Below, piece by piece: positions 22,674 to 43,418 of a DNA stretch of 64,000 bases (position 1 is the stretch's first letter; every line of letters begins with the position of its first letter). The DNA is from Rhodeus uyekii (taxonomy: Eukaryota; Chordata; Actinopteri; Cypriniformes; Acheilognathidae): the NCBI GenBank assembly GCA_037043235.1, contig JAWRVZ010000077.1, positions 1,640,501-1,704,500 on the forward strand. The letters run 5' to 3'. Position numbers and translations under genes: made by a program. Under the pieces are notes generated by a model. It had not been told where the DNA came from. It saw only the letters and a program-made list of their open reading frames with translations, and ran no database searches.

Positions 22674-23451
22674 GTGCAAACTTACAGCTATTCTTATTTC
22701 AATGAAGGAGTCGCTAGGTGAACCTTGTCCTGCTTTGAGCTGGAGTTCAGAGTTCAATGCTACCAGATCATTCTTCTCAGCCTGAAGACGACCGATCTGA
22801 CCCCTCAGTGCCTCCAGTTCGGTGTAAAAACACTACGGCAGATGTTGAACTTTAGTCTACAATAATTGATTCTAAACTTCTGGGTGGTGTGATGTAGCTT
22901 AGCTCACCTCGGCTCCACTTTTTTCCAAGTCTTCCACTCGTTTCTTCAACATCTCGTTCTCTGCATCCAAAGTGGTCAGTCTGGTTTTGGCCTCTTCTAA
23001 TCGTTTCTCCAGGAAGTCTTTTTCCTCCTTTTGCTTCTCCTTCCATGTCGTCAAACCCTCGAATTTCTCCTTCATGGACAAGTTGGTCTGTTTCAGGGCC
23101 TCTATTGATACACATAAGGGCATTGTGCGTGATGAAGCGTGTTCATGTATTGTGATTGCGACTGTTGTTTAAATCCGTGTTTCCCAACCCTGTTCCTGGA
23201 ATTCACATTTTCACTCTCAACTCATCAGCTCAAATGTGAGACACCAAGACCAGATAAGAAAGACAATCAAAATGCTCCTCCAGGAAAAGGCTTGAGAAAC
23301 AATATTTAATCACCTCACCCTTCAGTTCTCTGTTCTCTTTGATCAGGGTGTTCATTTGATGGAGAGTCTCCTCTAAACCGCCCACGTTCCCCGGGTCAGA
23401 CCCGCGCGGGTGGCTGATGTCCCCGTTCATCATCGATGAAGCAGATGCCAT
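18493..23451 (-). CDS. optn: optineurin, full coding region (13 exons, 523 aa)
   Basis: Optineurin is a ubiquitin-binding adaptor for selective autophagy, vesicle traffic and NF-kB/TBK1 signalling. Coding exons on the minus strand are 23451-23319, 23101-22908, 22832-22686, 22597-22533, 21991-21881, 21804-21726, 21528-21413, 20363-20214, 20086-20002, 19468-19313, 19005-18863, 18782-18697 and 18599-18493. All junctions are GT-AG with matching phase, giving 524 codons including TGA. Landmarks are: an N-terminal coiled coil (LHQMNTLIKENRELK); a Ser-preceded LC3-interacting motif F152-I-E-I155 (SPSDSFIEI); a UBAN ubiquitin-binding coiled coil with D419 and E423 in SSDFYAERAAREKIHEEKE; and a C-terminal zinc finger C501, C504, H517, C521 (ACPKCGEVLP, IHIMDCII). 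Human OPTN is 577 aa; the middle linker is shorter here. The start ATG lies 12 nt into its exon, whose acceptor ends at 23463. The acceptor of the third exon is the least certain. Confidence 0.96.
19598..19868. mobile_element. Tc1/mariner-like MITE in optn intron
   Basis: The element starts TACAGTGGAGTTCGGTTATG. The reverse complement of its right end reads TACATTGGAGTTCATCTCGA. The ends are related and flanked by TA. It is about 270 bp, non-coding, and lies in the intron between the exons ending at 20002 and starting at 19468. Confidence 0.6.
20756..21235. mobile_element. inverted-repeat element in optn intron
   Basis: The left arm contains TCAGTGTCACATGATCC and AGAAATCATTCTAATATGAT. The right arm contains the inverse (ATCATATCAGAATGATTT, GGATCATGTGACACTGAAGA). 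It is non-coding, about 480 bp. Degraded relatives occur at 22180-22300 and 32570-32830. Confidence 0.65.
22650..22676. repeat. (GT)n microsatellite beside optn exon 3
   Basis: A run of about 13 GT units stands immediately downstream, on the minus strand, of the splice donor of optn exon 3 (22685). Confidence 0.9.
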
Positions 23452-24014
23452 GTTTTCCGTGTCTGTTGAGCAAGAGTGTGTTAGGTTATGAAATACCACA
23501 ACATTGCCTAGTTTAAGAATGGCTCACACTCATCAGGTCAGAATGAAAAGTGAAACTTATGCTGAATAGACTAATACACTAGGCGAACTATAAAAAATAA
23601 CAAGTGTAATGAACTTCATATGGACCAGTTTATATTTTAAAACGAGTGTATTTAAAAAAAAGAATATCTTTACAGAAACACACACATATTATATATATAT
23701 ATATATATAATATTTCTTTCAACAACTAATAGGACACTATATAATGCTCAGTCCTGGATGTCTCTGTTGTGCAGATTTGACTTTGGTCTCCTCATGGGAC
23801 AAAGCTGACTGTTCTCACCCGAGACGTTTCACAAGAAACCCAATACTGATGTCACGATAAAAACGAAAGTTAACGAGGACATTTGCAGTAAAAGCGAACG
23901 AACACTCGTTCATCTCCGCCTTTACATGTCCCATAAGTGCGCGACGTATTAATACACTTGTTAAAGCTGTAAAGTGTTCCAGATCGCTATATGTACGAGC
24001 GTTGGGATACTCAC

Positions 24015-24300
24015 CGATCTTGTGCAAACCGACTTGTTTAGAGAAACGCTGCGCTTCCTGATGCGCACGTCAGCGCGTCGCGATGCGCGCACAGATCTGA
24101 GATCCAGCGGGATCGGCCTGAGTACAGGAGCGTTATGCAGCCAGTGTTATCCACTGTTATACTGCTCTACTGTAAAGCTGCTCGCATTCACAGCAATGAG
24201 ACTGAATCAGCTGACGATGAGCTCACGACGCGCCCGGGGTTTCCCTGCGCCTTGCCCGCTGACGTTCTGACGCGCTCCGGTCGGGGGATTTTTCTACACC
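24015..24300 (-). promoter_or_regulatory. optn: optn 5' non-coding exon and CpG-rich promoter
   Basis: On the minus strand a GTGAGT donor follows position 24015. Upstream of it is a GC/CpG-rich stretch (about 24040-24290) with many CG dinucleotides (GATGCGCACG, GCGCGTCGCG, GACGCGCTCC). The next coding exon (acceptor ending at 23463) fits a leader spliced from here. No TATA box was seen. The exact transcription start is unknown. Confidence 0.55.
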
Positions 24301-24779
24301 CTTTCTATGCTTCTGGAATGAGAATCATACTTTCCTATTTACATGACGACAAGAAATGTACAGTTTATTCCTTTCGTATACCGCAGGTTATTTATGGGTT
24401 TGTCATAAAACGATTCAATATTGCAATAACTAGCGGTGATATATAGGCTGACTACATTATCATTAATTATTATAACTAAAACTCTAGTCAGCTGTAATGT
24501 AAAGACTTTGTTGATGCACTAGATGGAGCCACTGAGACAGAGATTAATAACAGTTATTCCAAGTAATGCACATACATTCAAAACTAAAGGCTTTTTTCAC
24601 ACACAAGATTCCTGCTCAAATAATTATGACAAGGATGCTACTAAATGATGCCTTCTCTGACCCTAACAATATGCAGTTTCAATTGTGTAAATGCATTAAT
24701 GCCACCTCTGAGCAGGATTAAACCGCATAAAAACGCATATAACTGACACTCCAGAAGTGCTTTGTGCTACATTTTTCTT

Positions 24780-24935
24780 TTAGTTCAAACAGTGGAGTGT
24801 GGTGCTTGCAACACCAAGGTCATTGGTTCGATTCCCAGGGAAAGGAAGAACTGATTAGAATGTCAGTGTGTTCCTTGAATGAAATGTAATTCGCTTTGGA
24901 TAAAGTGTCTGTCAAATATAAAATGTATTTGGCAT
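24780..24935 (+). mobile_element. tRNA-derived SINE, copy A
   Basis: The element has an RNA polymerase III B box (GGTTCGATTCC, 24825-24835) after a degraded A-box region, followed by a non-tRNA body (GAACTGATTAGAATGTCAGT) and a tail with ATTCGCTTTGGATAAAG. The same order recurs at 25138, 32440 (reverse) and 60193. Confidence 0.75.
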
Positions 24936-25137
24936 CATTTAGAGTTTTGAGCAGTGTATGATTTTAATGTATTTTATTACATGTTGGGTAAAATCTTAAA
25001 AGAATTTAGTTTTACAGAAGAGGATTTTCAATTTCAAGTACGTTTAAATGACCAACACATAATAAAAAAAAATCTCATGTTAATAAAATAAAAAATTTCA
25101 TAAATGAAAAGTCACTAGGAAGTCTTTAACATAGCTT

Positions 25138-25290
25138 TTCTGAAACTCAAATAGGAGAGCTTGGCACTTGCAATGCCAAAGGTCATAGGTTCGATTCCCA
25201 GGGAAAGCAAGATCTGATTAGAATGTCAATGTGTTCCTTGAATATAATGTAAGTCGATTTGGATAAAAGTTGTGACTGTCTGTATAATCA
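25138..25290 (+). mobile_element. tRNA-derived SINE, copy B
   Basis: This is the same family as copy A: GGAGAGCTTGGCACTTGCAA, B box GGTTCGATTCC at 25188-25198, body GATCTGATTAGAATGTCAAT, tail GTCGATTTGGATAAAAG. Confidence 0.75.
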
Positions 25291-25360
25291 ATGAAGACAG
25301 AACAATGAGTCCAAATACTGTCCAGGAATGTACAGTGAGTGATAGTGAGGCCAGTGGATG

Positions 25361-25607
25361 GACGCAGGACGCAGCGCGTCTATTGGCTGGTTAAACTCCT
25401 GCGCGTCCGATTGGCCTGAGACAAACTTTTTAGGGGTGATGGATCTAGGAGGAGCAGGACGTGGGAACTCAGACAGCAGTCGGGACAGGTCTGGATTATG
25501 TGAACTGACCCCGGGCCGCTGCATGGGTGCCTTCACTTCCTCGCCAATCCACTGAACCCGTGAACGAGCAGTTTTTACGCGTGGGTATATTTAGTGGCAC
25601 GGGAAGC
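25361..25607 (+). promoter_or_regulatory. ccdc3: ccdc3 CpG-rich promoter and 5' UTR
   Basis: CpG density rises from about 25361 and continues through exon 1. The reading frame is open back to 25527 but contains no ATG before 25608, so this is 5' UTR. No TATA box is appropriately placed. Confidence 0.5.
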
Positions 25608-33631
<8,024 letters not shown>

Positions 33632-34177
33632 GCTCCACACTCAAACACCTGTACGGCCGGCAAAAATGGGATTTTCTTACTCTGCACTTTTGTCTTGTCT
33701 TCCAGTACAAATATCTTAATATCTATGTGAGAAGCAAGATAACATAAAACAATCAGTCTGTGTGTCAAACTGCGAAAACTGCACAAATACTGAGTTTTTG
33801 CAGTGCATTGACTGCAGGGCAGTCTATAAATCCTCACATTTGAATTTTTTGCTCTCTCCACAGCGGTTAATTCAGTTCCAAATGCTTAATGGAAAGCTAA
33901 AATGTTTTGTACATAATTTTAATGTTGACACTGATAAAGTTAAACTTAATATGCTTTTTATAGACATTTAAGATGATATTGTAAGAAGTGAATAGTTAAG
34001 GAAATGACTTGTTAGTGTAACCTAATGTAGTTAATTCTTTAATATAAAAGAAAATGTGACTTTTATTTGGAATTAAACCAAATAATTTAGGGGCCACCAC
34101 ATTTTTAAAACAATAAAACATGTTTACTTTAAAATCTCCCATTGACGTACACTGACAGAAACATATATATATATATA

Positions 34178-34212
<35 letters not shown>

Positions 34213-34981
34213 CTATATATATAAATAACTTACACTGATGAATCTTAGTAATATTAGCTGAATGAAGGCTGGTTCAAACATAATGCTTTTTTTTCCATTC
34301 CAAAACACTACTTTTTCATTGTTTTCAATGTAAACACGTGATAGACAGGTGCGATTGACTGTTGGGCTCTTTTTCAGCTCGGTGTGCATGACGTGGTGTT
34401 GTAAAAACAAAGCACTTGTTGATATAAGTTCAACTTTTTAAAAACTTTTCTCGTTTTGCGGTTAAAAGCGTTTCAGTGTGAATGGCCACTTATGATTGCA
34501 AATGTACATAAGAAATTCAAGATGAAAGTTTGGAAATTGTTACGATATTCAGCATTTAAGATGAAACCGACAGCAGTGTTGTCTCATAATATTTGCATAC
34601 TGGATTGTGATTGGTCAAAGAATTTTTGGTTTGACTTTAGCACATTGTAAAGCTCCAGTTAGGTTATAAAATAAAATTAGCTCATAGTTCTGTGACATTT
34701 AAGACAGCTGATATTGGATTGAATGAGCAAACTAAACCAACAAAACCAAAAACATGTAGAGGGGGCGGAGCTAATTTGCCCTCTTCAAGAAACATTGGTC
34801 ATTTTGATGCATTTACTTATTCAGTTAAACATGTGAAAAAATGTTTCTTAAGGTCAAGATTAAAAACTTTTTATCAACTCAAAATTTAAATCATCATCTA
34901 AAGTTAAACAGACTCTCATGTTCAAACTAATTGATAGTCTAATTATAAAAAAAGCTAAAAGAGCAAATACAGAGGACCCAT

Positions 34982-35090
<109 letters not shown>

Positions 35091-36912
35091 ACTCACACAC
35101 TCACAGAGTTACATCAGAGGTAAGTGAGGACACATGCACTATCAGATACTGTGATTACACTGAATTACATTACATCTGATTGTTCCTTTCAGAGGCTGAT
35201 CGTAATGCATCACAGATTCAGTTATCAGTGCAGTGACAGCTTTTCAGCAAATCCTCACTCACTCTCTCCTTTCTTCTGCTGAGGAACGTATTTAACGTGT
35301 CTGAATCCAATTCTGAGAAACTTTCTGCATTTTACATTTAAAAGAAAACAAAAAATAATAAAGATGTTTAAGATATTTTCATCATGGGGACCAAAACTAG
35401 TTATAACCTAAAACCAAGTCTTGACCCTCAAACAGGCCTTTAAACGACTCTCTTTGTCCTCACTCTACAATTCAAACCGCTCCTCACAAACACACACACA
35501 CACACACAAACAGGGGTTTTCATCTATACACCCAAAATTCTTCCAGTAATGAATTTCCTCATGCATCATGCAATAGAAAGAACAGTTAAAAACATCCCAA
35601 ATCTTTAAAAAAAAATCTCTTATTCCATATGACAGAGAGCCAGCAGAGTCATAGTCAGAGAGTGTACATCCTCTCTTTTGAACACACATTATGGAGACGG
35701 TAGCTTTGATTTCCCCAGTTCTTGGATCTAGACAGTTGTAGCCTCTCTAAATCAACAAAATGGCTCTATGTGAACTAATTTTGAACTTTGCAGGACTCTT
35801 TCAACTGCTGCTACAAAAAACATTACCACAACGGCGTGTCAGTGGCGAATACATAGATCTAAGACGGTTCAGTCTTACTCTAATCCAAGAAAACCCAGTC
35901 CTCTCATGAACATTAACCCCAGCTGATCCCAATATAAAACATACCAGACCAATGTTTCTCCACTTTCAACACAGTCCGAGTCTGTTATCAAAGTCTTTGA
36001 AACTGCAGATGTGATCGAACAGCAGGAACTAAGAGTCCAGAGGTTGATAGCAGGAGCTGATGATGTGAAGTTAAGAACCAGAAAAATAGATTAACTAAGA
36101 CAATGCTACAGCTTTGGTCACTTGATAACGGTTGATCGCGTCTCCACATTAGATCACACTGTGTTGCAAAATGGCAACGTCAATCGATTTTAGGAAAAGA
36201 GAAAAAATCCACCCTTAAAGAAGACAGAAATTGTGTTTTTCAGCCAAATTGTAAATGCTACAAAAATAAAAATACTGCTTGCTTTGAACATTTCAGAGAG
36301 GTAGCAGCCGTACTAAAAAGTAAAAAATTTTGGGGTGTTGCCAAGATGGCCACCGAGTGATTTGGTCTAAACGCCCTTGTCATGCTTTCAAATGAGATTA
36401 ATTCCTCCACAGACTGTGGCATTTCGGAAAAAATGACTGACAAGTTTGCACAAAAGAAAGACTGTTGAACATCTCTTCAAACTCCATTGGTGAGTCAAGA
36501 TGGTTTCATAATATATTGTGTTTGAGGTGACTCTGCTCATGGTTGGCGTAATATTCAGTCCATTTCAGTGGATTAGCTTTGTTATACTTTTCATGTGAGC
36601 TGTTTGAGATGAATTGCACTGCAGGCCAATATTGATTTGGACAGTTTGCATGACTAGGTAGGTTTGCGTGTGCATTCATTGGTGAGGTAAACAAAAGATT
36701 GAGCTAAACCTCAAACAAAGAGCCAGAGATGCCATCTGATGGCTCTGGTTTTTCATTTTAATGAACTGCTGGATCTATGAGATCACTTTAGTAGACTGGT
36801 GTGTGAGAGTGAGTGCACTTATACTTATTTCTCTGTTATGTGTCAATATTCTGGGAAAGTGACTTCCTTTGTACCCCCAGCGAATGGATGTTTCAAACTA
36901 AAAGATGACTCT

Positions 36913-36947
<35 letters not shown>

Positions 36948-37389
36948 CTTACCAAACTCCAGCATTGCCATGACTCATAATTTCCCAGTGTTAGGTTTGT
37001 TTGCTACAGTGCAGATCACGTGTTGCCGGGCACACAGACATGGGTTCTCGGGGCGATGTAGTTAAAGTCATTAATTTTAAGAGGATAATGACGGAAACTC
37101 TGCAGTGGCGTGAGGGGGAAAACAATGTGTGCTCTCCTCCGGGGAAATCTCAGCGTCTATTTTAAGTTGTTTCGGATGTCGGTGTGTAAAATGAAAAATC
37201 AGGTCGGCAGAAATAGTCAAGACTGTTGAACATTAGTTTCTACATCAACAAAGACAGCCAATGAATTGATTGGACTTGGTGTGAACTCAATATGATTAAA
37301 GTCAATATCTTGTGTATCTTCAATAACACATACAATCAGTCAGTGAATCGTTCAGAACTGTCTGATATCAGTCTATGGATCTCAGTCTG

Positions 37390-37489
37390 ATGTTTATCTA
37401 TCTATCTTTCTTTCTTATGTTTATCTCTGTCTGATGTCTATCTATCTTTCTTTCTTATGTTTATCTCTGTCTGAGATCTACCTAACTGA

Positions 37490-37527
<38 letters not shown>

Positions 37528-38110
37528 TGTATCTGTCTATCTGTCTATCTCTCTATCTATCTTTCTTATGTTTATCTCTGTCTGATGTAAATTTATCTGT
37601 CCTGTATCTATTGATCTCTGTCTGATGTCTATCTATATCTATTTATCTATCTCTGTCTGATGTCAAGCTGTCTGTCTTCTATCTATCGATCTCTGTCTGA
37701 TATCTATCCATATCTATCTATCTATCTCTGTCTGATGTCTATCTATCTTTCTTATCTCTGTCTGTCTTATATCTATCTATCGATCTCTGTCTTATTTCTA
37801 TCTATCGATCTCTGTCTTATATCTATCTATCTCTGTCTGATGTCTATCTATCTTTCTTTTGTCTTATCTCTATCTGTCTTTTGTCTATCTATCGATCTCT
37901 GTCTTATATCTATCTATCTATCTATCTCTGTCTGATGTCTATCTATCTTTCTTATGTCTTATCTCTGTCTGTCTTATATCTATCTATCGATCTCTGTCTG
38001 ATATCTATCTATCTTTTGTTTGTCTATCTCTATCTGATGTCTATCTTTGTCTGATTTCGATCTAATATCTTTCCATCACTGTCTGATATCTTTCAAATAT
38101 CTGTCTACCT
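37390..38110. repeat. degenerate GATA/GACA satellite block
   Basis: About 700 bp of TCTATCTATC and CTGTCTGATG motifs with a longer superimposed period built on ATCTCTGTCTGATGTCTATC. It is less pure than the block at 31461, so older or longer-period. Confidence 0.85.
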
Positions 38111-38460
38111 ATTGCCTATTTTTCAATTAATCTGGCAGACAAACTGTAGCCTACTTTCTGAATATCGAGTATAGCTTGGCAAGCTTAATTTTCAACGTGG
38201 CCTCCTTGACACAGCTAATGTCTAACATGTTGGCCAGACACATGCACAGATGCCTGGGGTCTTAAGCGGTCATGCATGGCTGGATGATATTCACATGGTC
38301 TCTTTCCAGTCTGTTTCGAGTCAGTAGCAGGAGGCAGCGCCTGAAGCTCTGTGCTGGTGGGAGACGGGCCACGTCCAGCCTGACTGACCCCTAACGAAAG
38401 GGATCCCAACCAGACTAATGACAGAAAACAGTGTTCACAGAGATCCTTGAATCTTATTGA

Positions 38461-41400
38461 GCCATAAAAGACAAATCATGATCATTCAGGATTTATTCAA
38501 GGAAAAGGGAAAGAAAAAAGAAAGGAAAAAAAAACAATCAGTCATTCCCCATTGCTTTACAGCATGGAATATAAACTCTTGATATGTGCAGATGATTGTC
38601 AAAGGCATTGGATATACAAGCCCCATATCAACAGAAGATCACGTCACAGTAAAGTTAGTATTCGTATGCCACTCCCAAAATATGATCATCATTGTCACAT
38701 GCATATGAGTATATAATTCACATTTCACTGGGCAACTTTTATTTCGGACAGGTTGTGTCAGAGATGCAGAGATCACAAGGCTTGCAATGCCAGAGTTGAA
38801 TCTTTTTAAATATATATTCATATAGATACATACATATTTCTTCATACATATAGTTACACGGTGAGGACCTTTGAAAACATGTGAACAATCGGTTGAATCG
38901 GAAAGCGCATTTAACATGCTTGCAATTCTTTATAAAATCATTCGATGCAGTTGCAAGGTATTTTCTTTCTTAGTTTGCAATAAGTCGACATTCAAGGGAC
39001 AAGTTTAAAACTGCACAGTCACTGGGTAGCACAGACACTTGTCAGTCACAGCTTTTTCATCGTAAGAGGCAAAAGTGACGCCTGAGTTGGTAAAAATAAA
39101 AAATAAAAACAAAGAAAGAAAACAGAACGTTGGGAAAAGATTGCATCACAACCGATCATTGCAATATTTACCATGTTGCTTGTGTGAAGTGCACAGACAG
39201 TTTGTACAATAGAAATGTGATTTTTATCCGAACACACGACAAAGAGCAAGAGACACGAGTTTGTGAATATACATCTGTATATTACAGTCAGTGTGTGGCT
39301 GACAACTGCAGAGAAAGGCAGTGTTTAGAGAACGAGATGAGAGAGACAATCTCCTCAGGGACAACATGATAGACGCGTCACAATCACAGTCTATTTACAA
39401 AGCCTTTGGACACACAGAGTGATTTACTCTGGACACAGACAGACGAAAGTGAACTGAAACATCGCTAATACAGGTCGTGTTTGACTTCCTCTCTGTCCTT
39501 CATTGCACTCACTGGCGTGTGTGTGTGTGTGTGTGTGAGCCATGGCACATGTCGTGCGTGCATTTACTGACTTTAATGTTATTTCTTATACCTAATCTTT
39601 ATTCTATACTGAAATACATTTATGTTTGGCTTGGAGTGGCAGTAACACTTTACTGATAATATTGTATTTATCTTCATCCCAACATTTTGGTTTATACCTT
39701 TTCTGCATATCCAACTGAGGATTTAAAAAAACAAAACCAAAAAAAAACAGCATATTGGACACATTTCCTGCGTTTTACACCCACAAATACACACAGAAGG
39801 TGACACTCACAAACACAGAGTACATGAACACTTAGGCCCAAAACGTAAAGCCCTTTTACCACAGAAAATCATTTCTAAATGTCCCTCAGTTTATAGAAAC
39901 AAGGAAAAAAAATTACATTTACAGTAATGTACAATAAAAGTCTACATGAAAAAGTTTTTAGAGAACTGCAATATCATTTTTAAGACTAGTCAAACAAAAA
40001 GTGCTTACTAGCCTTCTACAGGCTTACTATTACAAACTAAGGGACAAATCGAAATGATTTCCTGTGGTAATCGACATTATCCCACAGATTCTATCAAAAG
40101 AGCTTAACATTCATTTAATCTTAATTAATTTAATGTTTAGACCTAAAAAGCATGAACGTTTTAACAGACTATAGTTCACTCTTAGCATAGACTCAAAGAA
40201 AACATACAAAACCATAATGTCGCCCCAGTTATTTTGTGGAAAGCTTCTCTGTTGCGAGATTACAAGCTCCTCTCGAGTGTGAAAATGAAGACAAAATGGT
40301 GCGTGCATGACCTGACTGAAAAATAAACCCATTAGCTCAAACCCCTCACGGTGAGATGCCGCCCACACCGAAACAAACATTCAGGACGAAACTAATGGGA
40401 AATGCATGAAGATATTCAATGGCACTTTGGAAAATGTCACACACTTCTAAATCTTGTCCGTAGACAAGGTTCCCCTCCTGTGATATTAACAAACCATAAA
40501 GGGCAAAGAAGACATCGGTCGCTTTAAAAACCCGACAGGACACAATAGCAGAGCTGGTCGGGGACAGAAGAAGTGTAAAAACCTTAACTTAGCCCTTAAA
40601 CCAATACCAGAAATTCAGCCACTTTGAGTCGCACTGGGAAGATGTTTAAAAGTCCTTGTTGGCTTCCATTTCATTAAAGTTATGCTGCATTCATATCGTC
40701 TCAGAATTACCAATCCAAAAATGATGATGCAAAATACTTAATAGCCACATTACTTTACCTCTTGCAAATTCAGGATGAGCAAAGAAAGTACACCATGACA
40801 CACTGTCTATAATAAAATGACCTATTAACTAAAAATATTAGCAGTATCGATACAAAACTGCTTTTACAAATGAAGTTTCTACACCAGTAGAATAACAAAA
40901 CGTTCCAAAAGCAGTGACCGGTTTCAAACAGGTTTCCTAAACACTCCCCGTCTAACATTTATCTGAAATAAAACTCAGTCTCGCCTTTAACTTGTTTCCA
41001 ATTCCTTAGATTGCAACAGTGCTTGCCCACTTTTCATTTTTTCCATAGGGATTTTTAAAACGTTTTCATTTAAATAGTAATAGTTAGAAGAAATGAGCCA
41101 AACCAACCAGCTATTAGGTCAATCATAACATTACAAACGTACAAAATAAGCAAAAAGGAGAGTAAACGACTGTCTCAGGGACAGAACTACAAATCCCATG
41201 AAGCACTGCAAATGCAAAATCAAAAATTATTTGTCTAAAGATGTTGATTGTGTACATAAAAACAACCTATTTTAAATTGATTAGAAGTTCCATTTACAGT
41301 GTTTCATGGAAGTGTAGCTTTTTAGGATCATGGGTAATGCAGTTTATTTTTACCAGGAATTCCGCTTTAAAACGCTTCAACAAAAGCACATAGCGTTAAT

Positions 41401-42740
41401 TCATGTCTTTAAAGGTTTTAAAATTTAGTAAGTTACCATTAAAAATCTATTCCCCTTTGAAAAAAACAACAACAATGGCATTTCTACTTCTAACTCCAAC
41501 TGTTGCACTCTATTAGGAATTTGAAAATGTTAGTAATTGTGGTGGGCTAATTCTGATACGGCATGAACGTAGCATAACGTCAGTTTTACCGCATGATCAA
41601 ATTGTTATACAATCGTATGTGAGAGTTAAACAGCTGTCTATCATCCTAATCTACATTTTTGACATTATTCTGTCTGGATGAGACCATAGAGGCGTTAGTA
41701 TAGACACCATCACTATGATGCCCAGTGCAGCCGCGGAATTCCCTGAGAACTCGTACACTGGGCGTAGAAAGACGCTGCCATGGCTTTTCGAGAGATTTGT
41801 GTGTGTTTGTGTTGAGCAACAGTTATACTATATTCAGTAACTAACACTTACTGTCTGACTGTATGTAAAGTCACGTTTGATGCAGCGAGTAACGGGAACA
41901 AGCTGCTTTTTCTCTACGATTGCAAAAAAAGTCCAGTAAAGTAAGATAACAATCAAACATATTGCATGTTTCAACAGATATCTTCAACTTCATGACGCTA
42001 AACCCAACCGTGACGTCTCATATCGATAATCTCCTATCTTTTAAAAACACTGTAAAACGCCAGTAAATGTTCTCTTCTATGTGCAAACAGAAGCCTCGAC
42101 TCGGAAAATGTCGCAAAACAGTCTAACGTGATTATTAAAAGCACTTCTGCAGGTCAGCATGACACATCAGTGAAAACCCCCGAAAGATCAAAATGGTAGC
42201 TAACAAGAAATACAATAAATCTCGAGTAGATAAGAGAAAGTAAACCGGGAAAACAAGGCAGAGGGAAAGAGGGAAGAGCTAGTCATGTTACGATATAGTA
42301 AGAAGAATCATTTGACATTGGCGCCGTCCTCTTATAAGGGCGGACGCAATCATGCACACACTTTCGCACCTGAACCTCTGTGCTCTTTTTGACTCATTCG
42401 TTTCCCCCCCCCCCCCCAAAGGTAACATGGCTGGCGAGGTTCGTAGCACATTCATAGCAAAGACATCACAGTTCTGTCCAGCCATACAAATTCACTTCTC
42501 AAAATGGAAGCCATCTGCTGGAACTCTCCGTTTCCTGCCGCTGCATGCATTGCACCCTCTAGTGGCCTGGAGGTTAAATGGCAGGAGTGCAGTAGGCGCG
42601 CGCAGTGTTTTTAGCCTCAGTGGCAATGCTATGGCGATGGGTCAGTCCTCTGCCTTACTGGACGGCAGGGCGGGGAGTGGGCTGAGGGGCGGGGCTCACA
42701 GGGCGGTGGCCTCCCAGCTCTCTCCCCGCAGAACCTGGCG
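38461..42740 (-). other. camk1d: probable long camk1d 3' UTR
   Basis: About 4.3 kb downstream of the camk1d stop on the minus strand is almost free of repeats and coding signal, in contrast to its surroundings. A minus-strand AATAAA at 38492-38497 is a plausible distal polyadenylation signal. The extent is inferred. A C-run lies at 42405-42418. Confidence 0.4.
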
Positions 42741-43383
42741 TCACTTGGTCCCTGTTAGCACTGTGCTCACCGACGCAACGGAGGGAGGGAGTGGCCTGCA
42801 GGGCTCCGCCCCTGAGGCGGAGGAGGAAGCAGCTGATGCCAGAGAACAGGAAGTGTGGGTGGGGGCAGCACCTACAAATGCAAATTCACTGCTTAGTGCA
42901 AGCATGGAAACTGATGCACTTAAGTCAGAACCAGGGCTAGCTAATTAAAGCTAAAAATGCTTTTATTTTATTATATATGCTTTTAATATTCTATATTTAA
43001 ATTTTATTTACAAACGTTTTTCATATGCAATGAATCAATTTGACGGCACTAGTAAATACATTAAAATGTAGTTGGTGTTTTTTTTTCTCCACAAAATGGA
43101 AAATAAATTAAAATTATTTCTATTCATTATGAATAAATTAACTATAAATGTTCCTTTTTATTAAAACGTACCATGCTATTCATCCTTGAACATTTTTGAG
43201 TGGTAACATGAACAGTTTTTATTGACTTAAACTAATAAAACTTTTTTGTTTTTAAAGCTGAAATATGTAAAAATGTAAATGTATGAAAAACGAGAACTAA
43301 TTTGAATTGTTACATTGACAGCTAAAGTTTAAGTAAAAAAATTAAATAAATTAGTGCTTTCTATGTATCCATACATGTATGTG

Positions 43384-43418
<35 letters not shown>

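Larger units (their letters stand above)
24301..25360. other. optn-ccdc3 divergent intergenic region
   Basis: The region is AT-rich and holds two tRNA-derived SINEs but no gene. The two divergent transcription units start about 1.5 kb apart. Confidence 0.6.

Noticed and set aside
24825..24835. Perfect B box suggesting a tRNA gene
   Set aside because: There is no cloverleaf or acceptor stem, and the body is a repeated non-tRNA sequence found at four sites. It is a SINE.
42352..42948. 198-codon plus-strand open frame
   Set aside because: It is antisense to the camk1d terminal exon and 3' UTR, runs through a C-homopolymer, and shows no domain.
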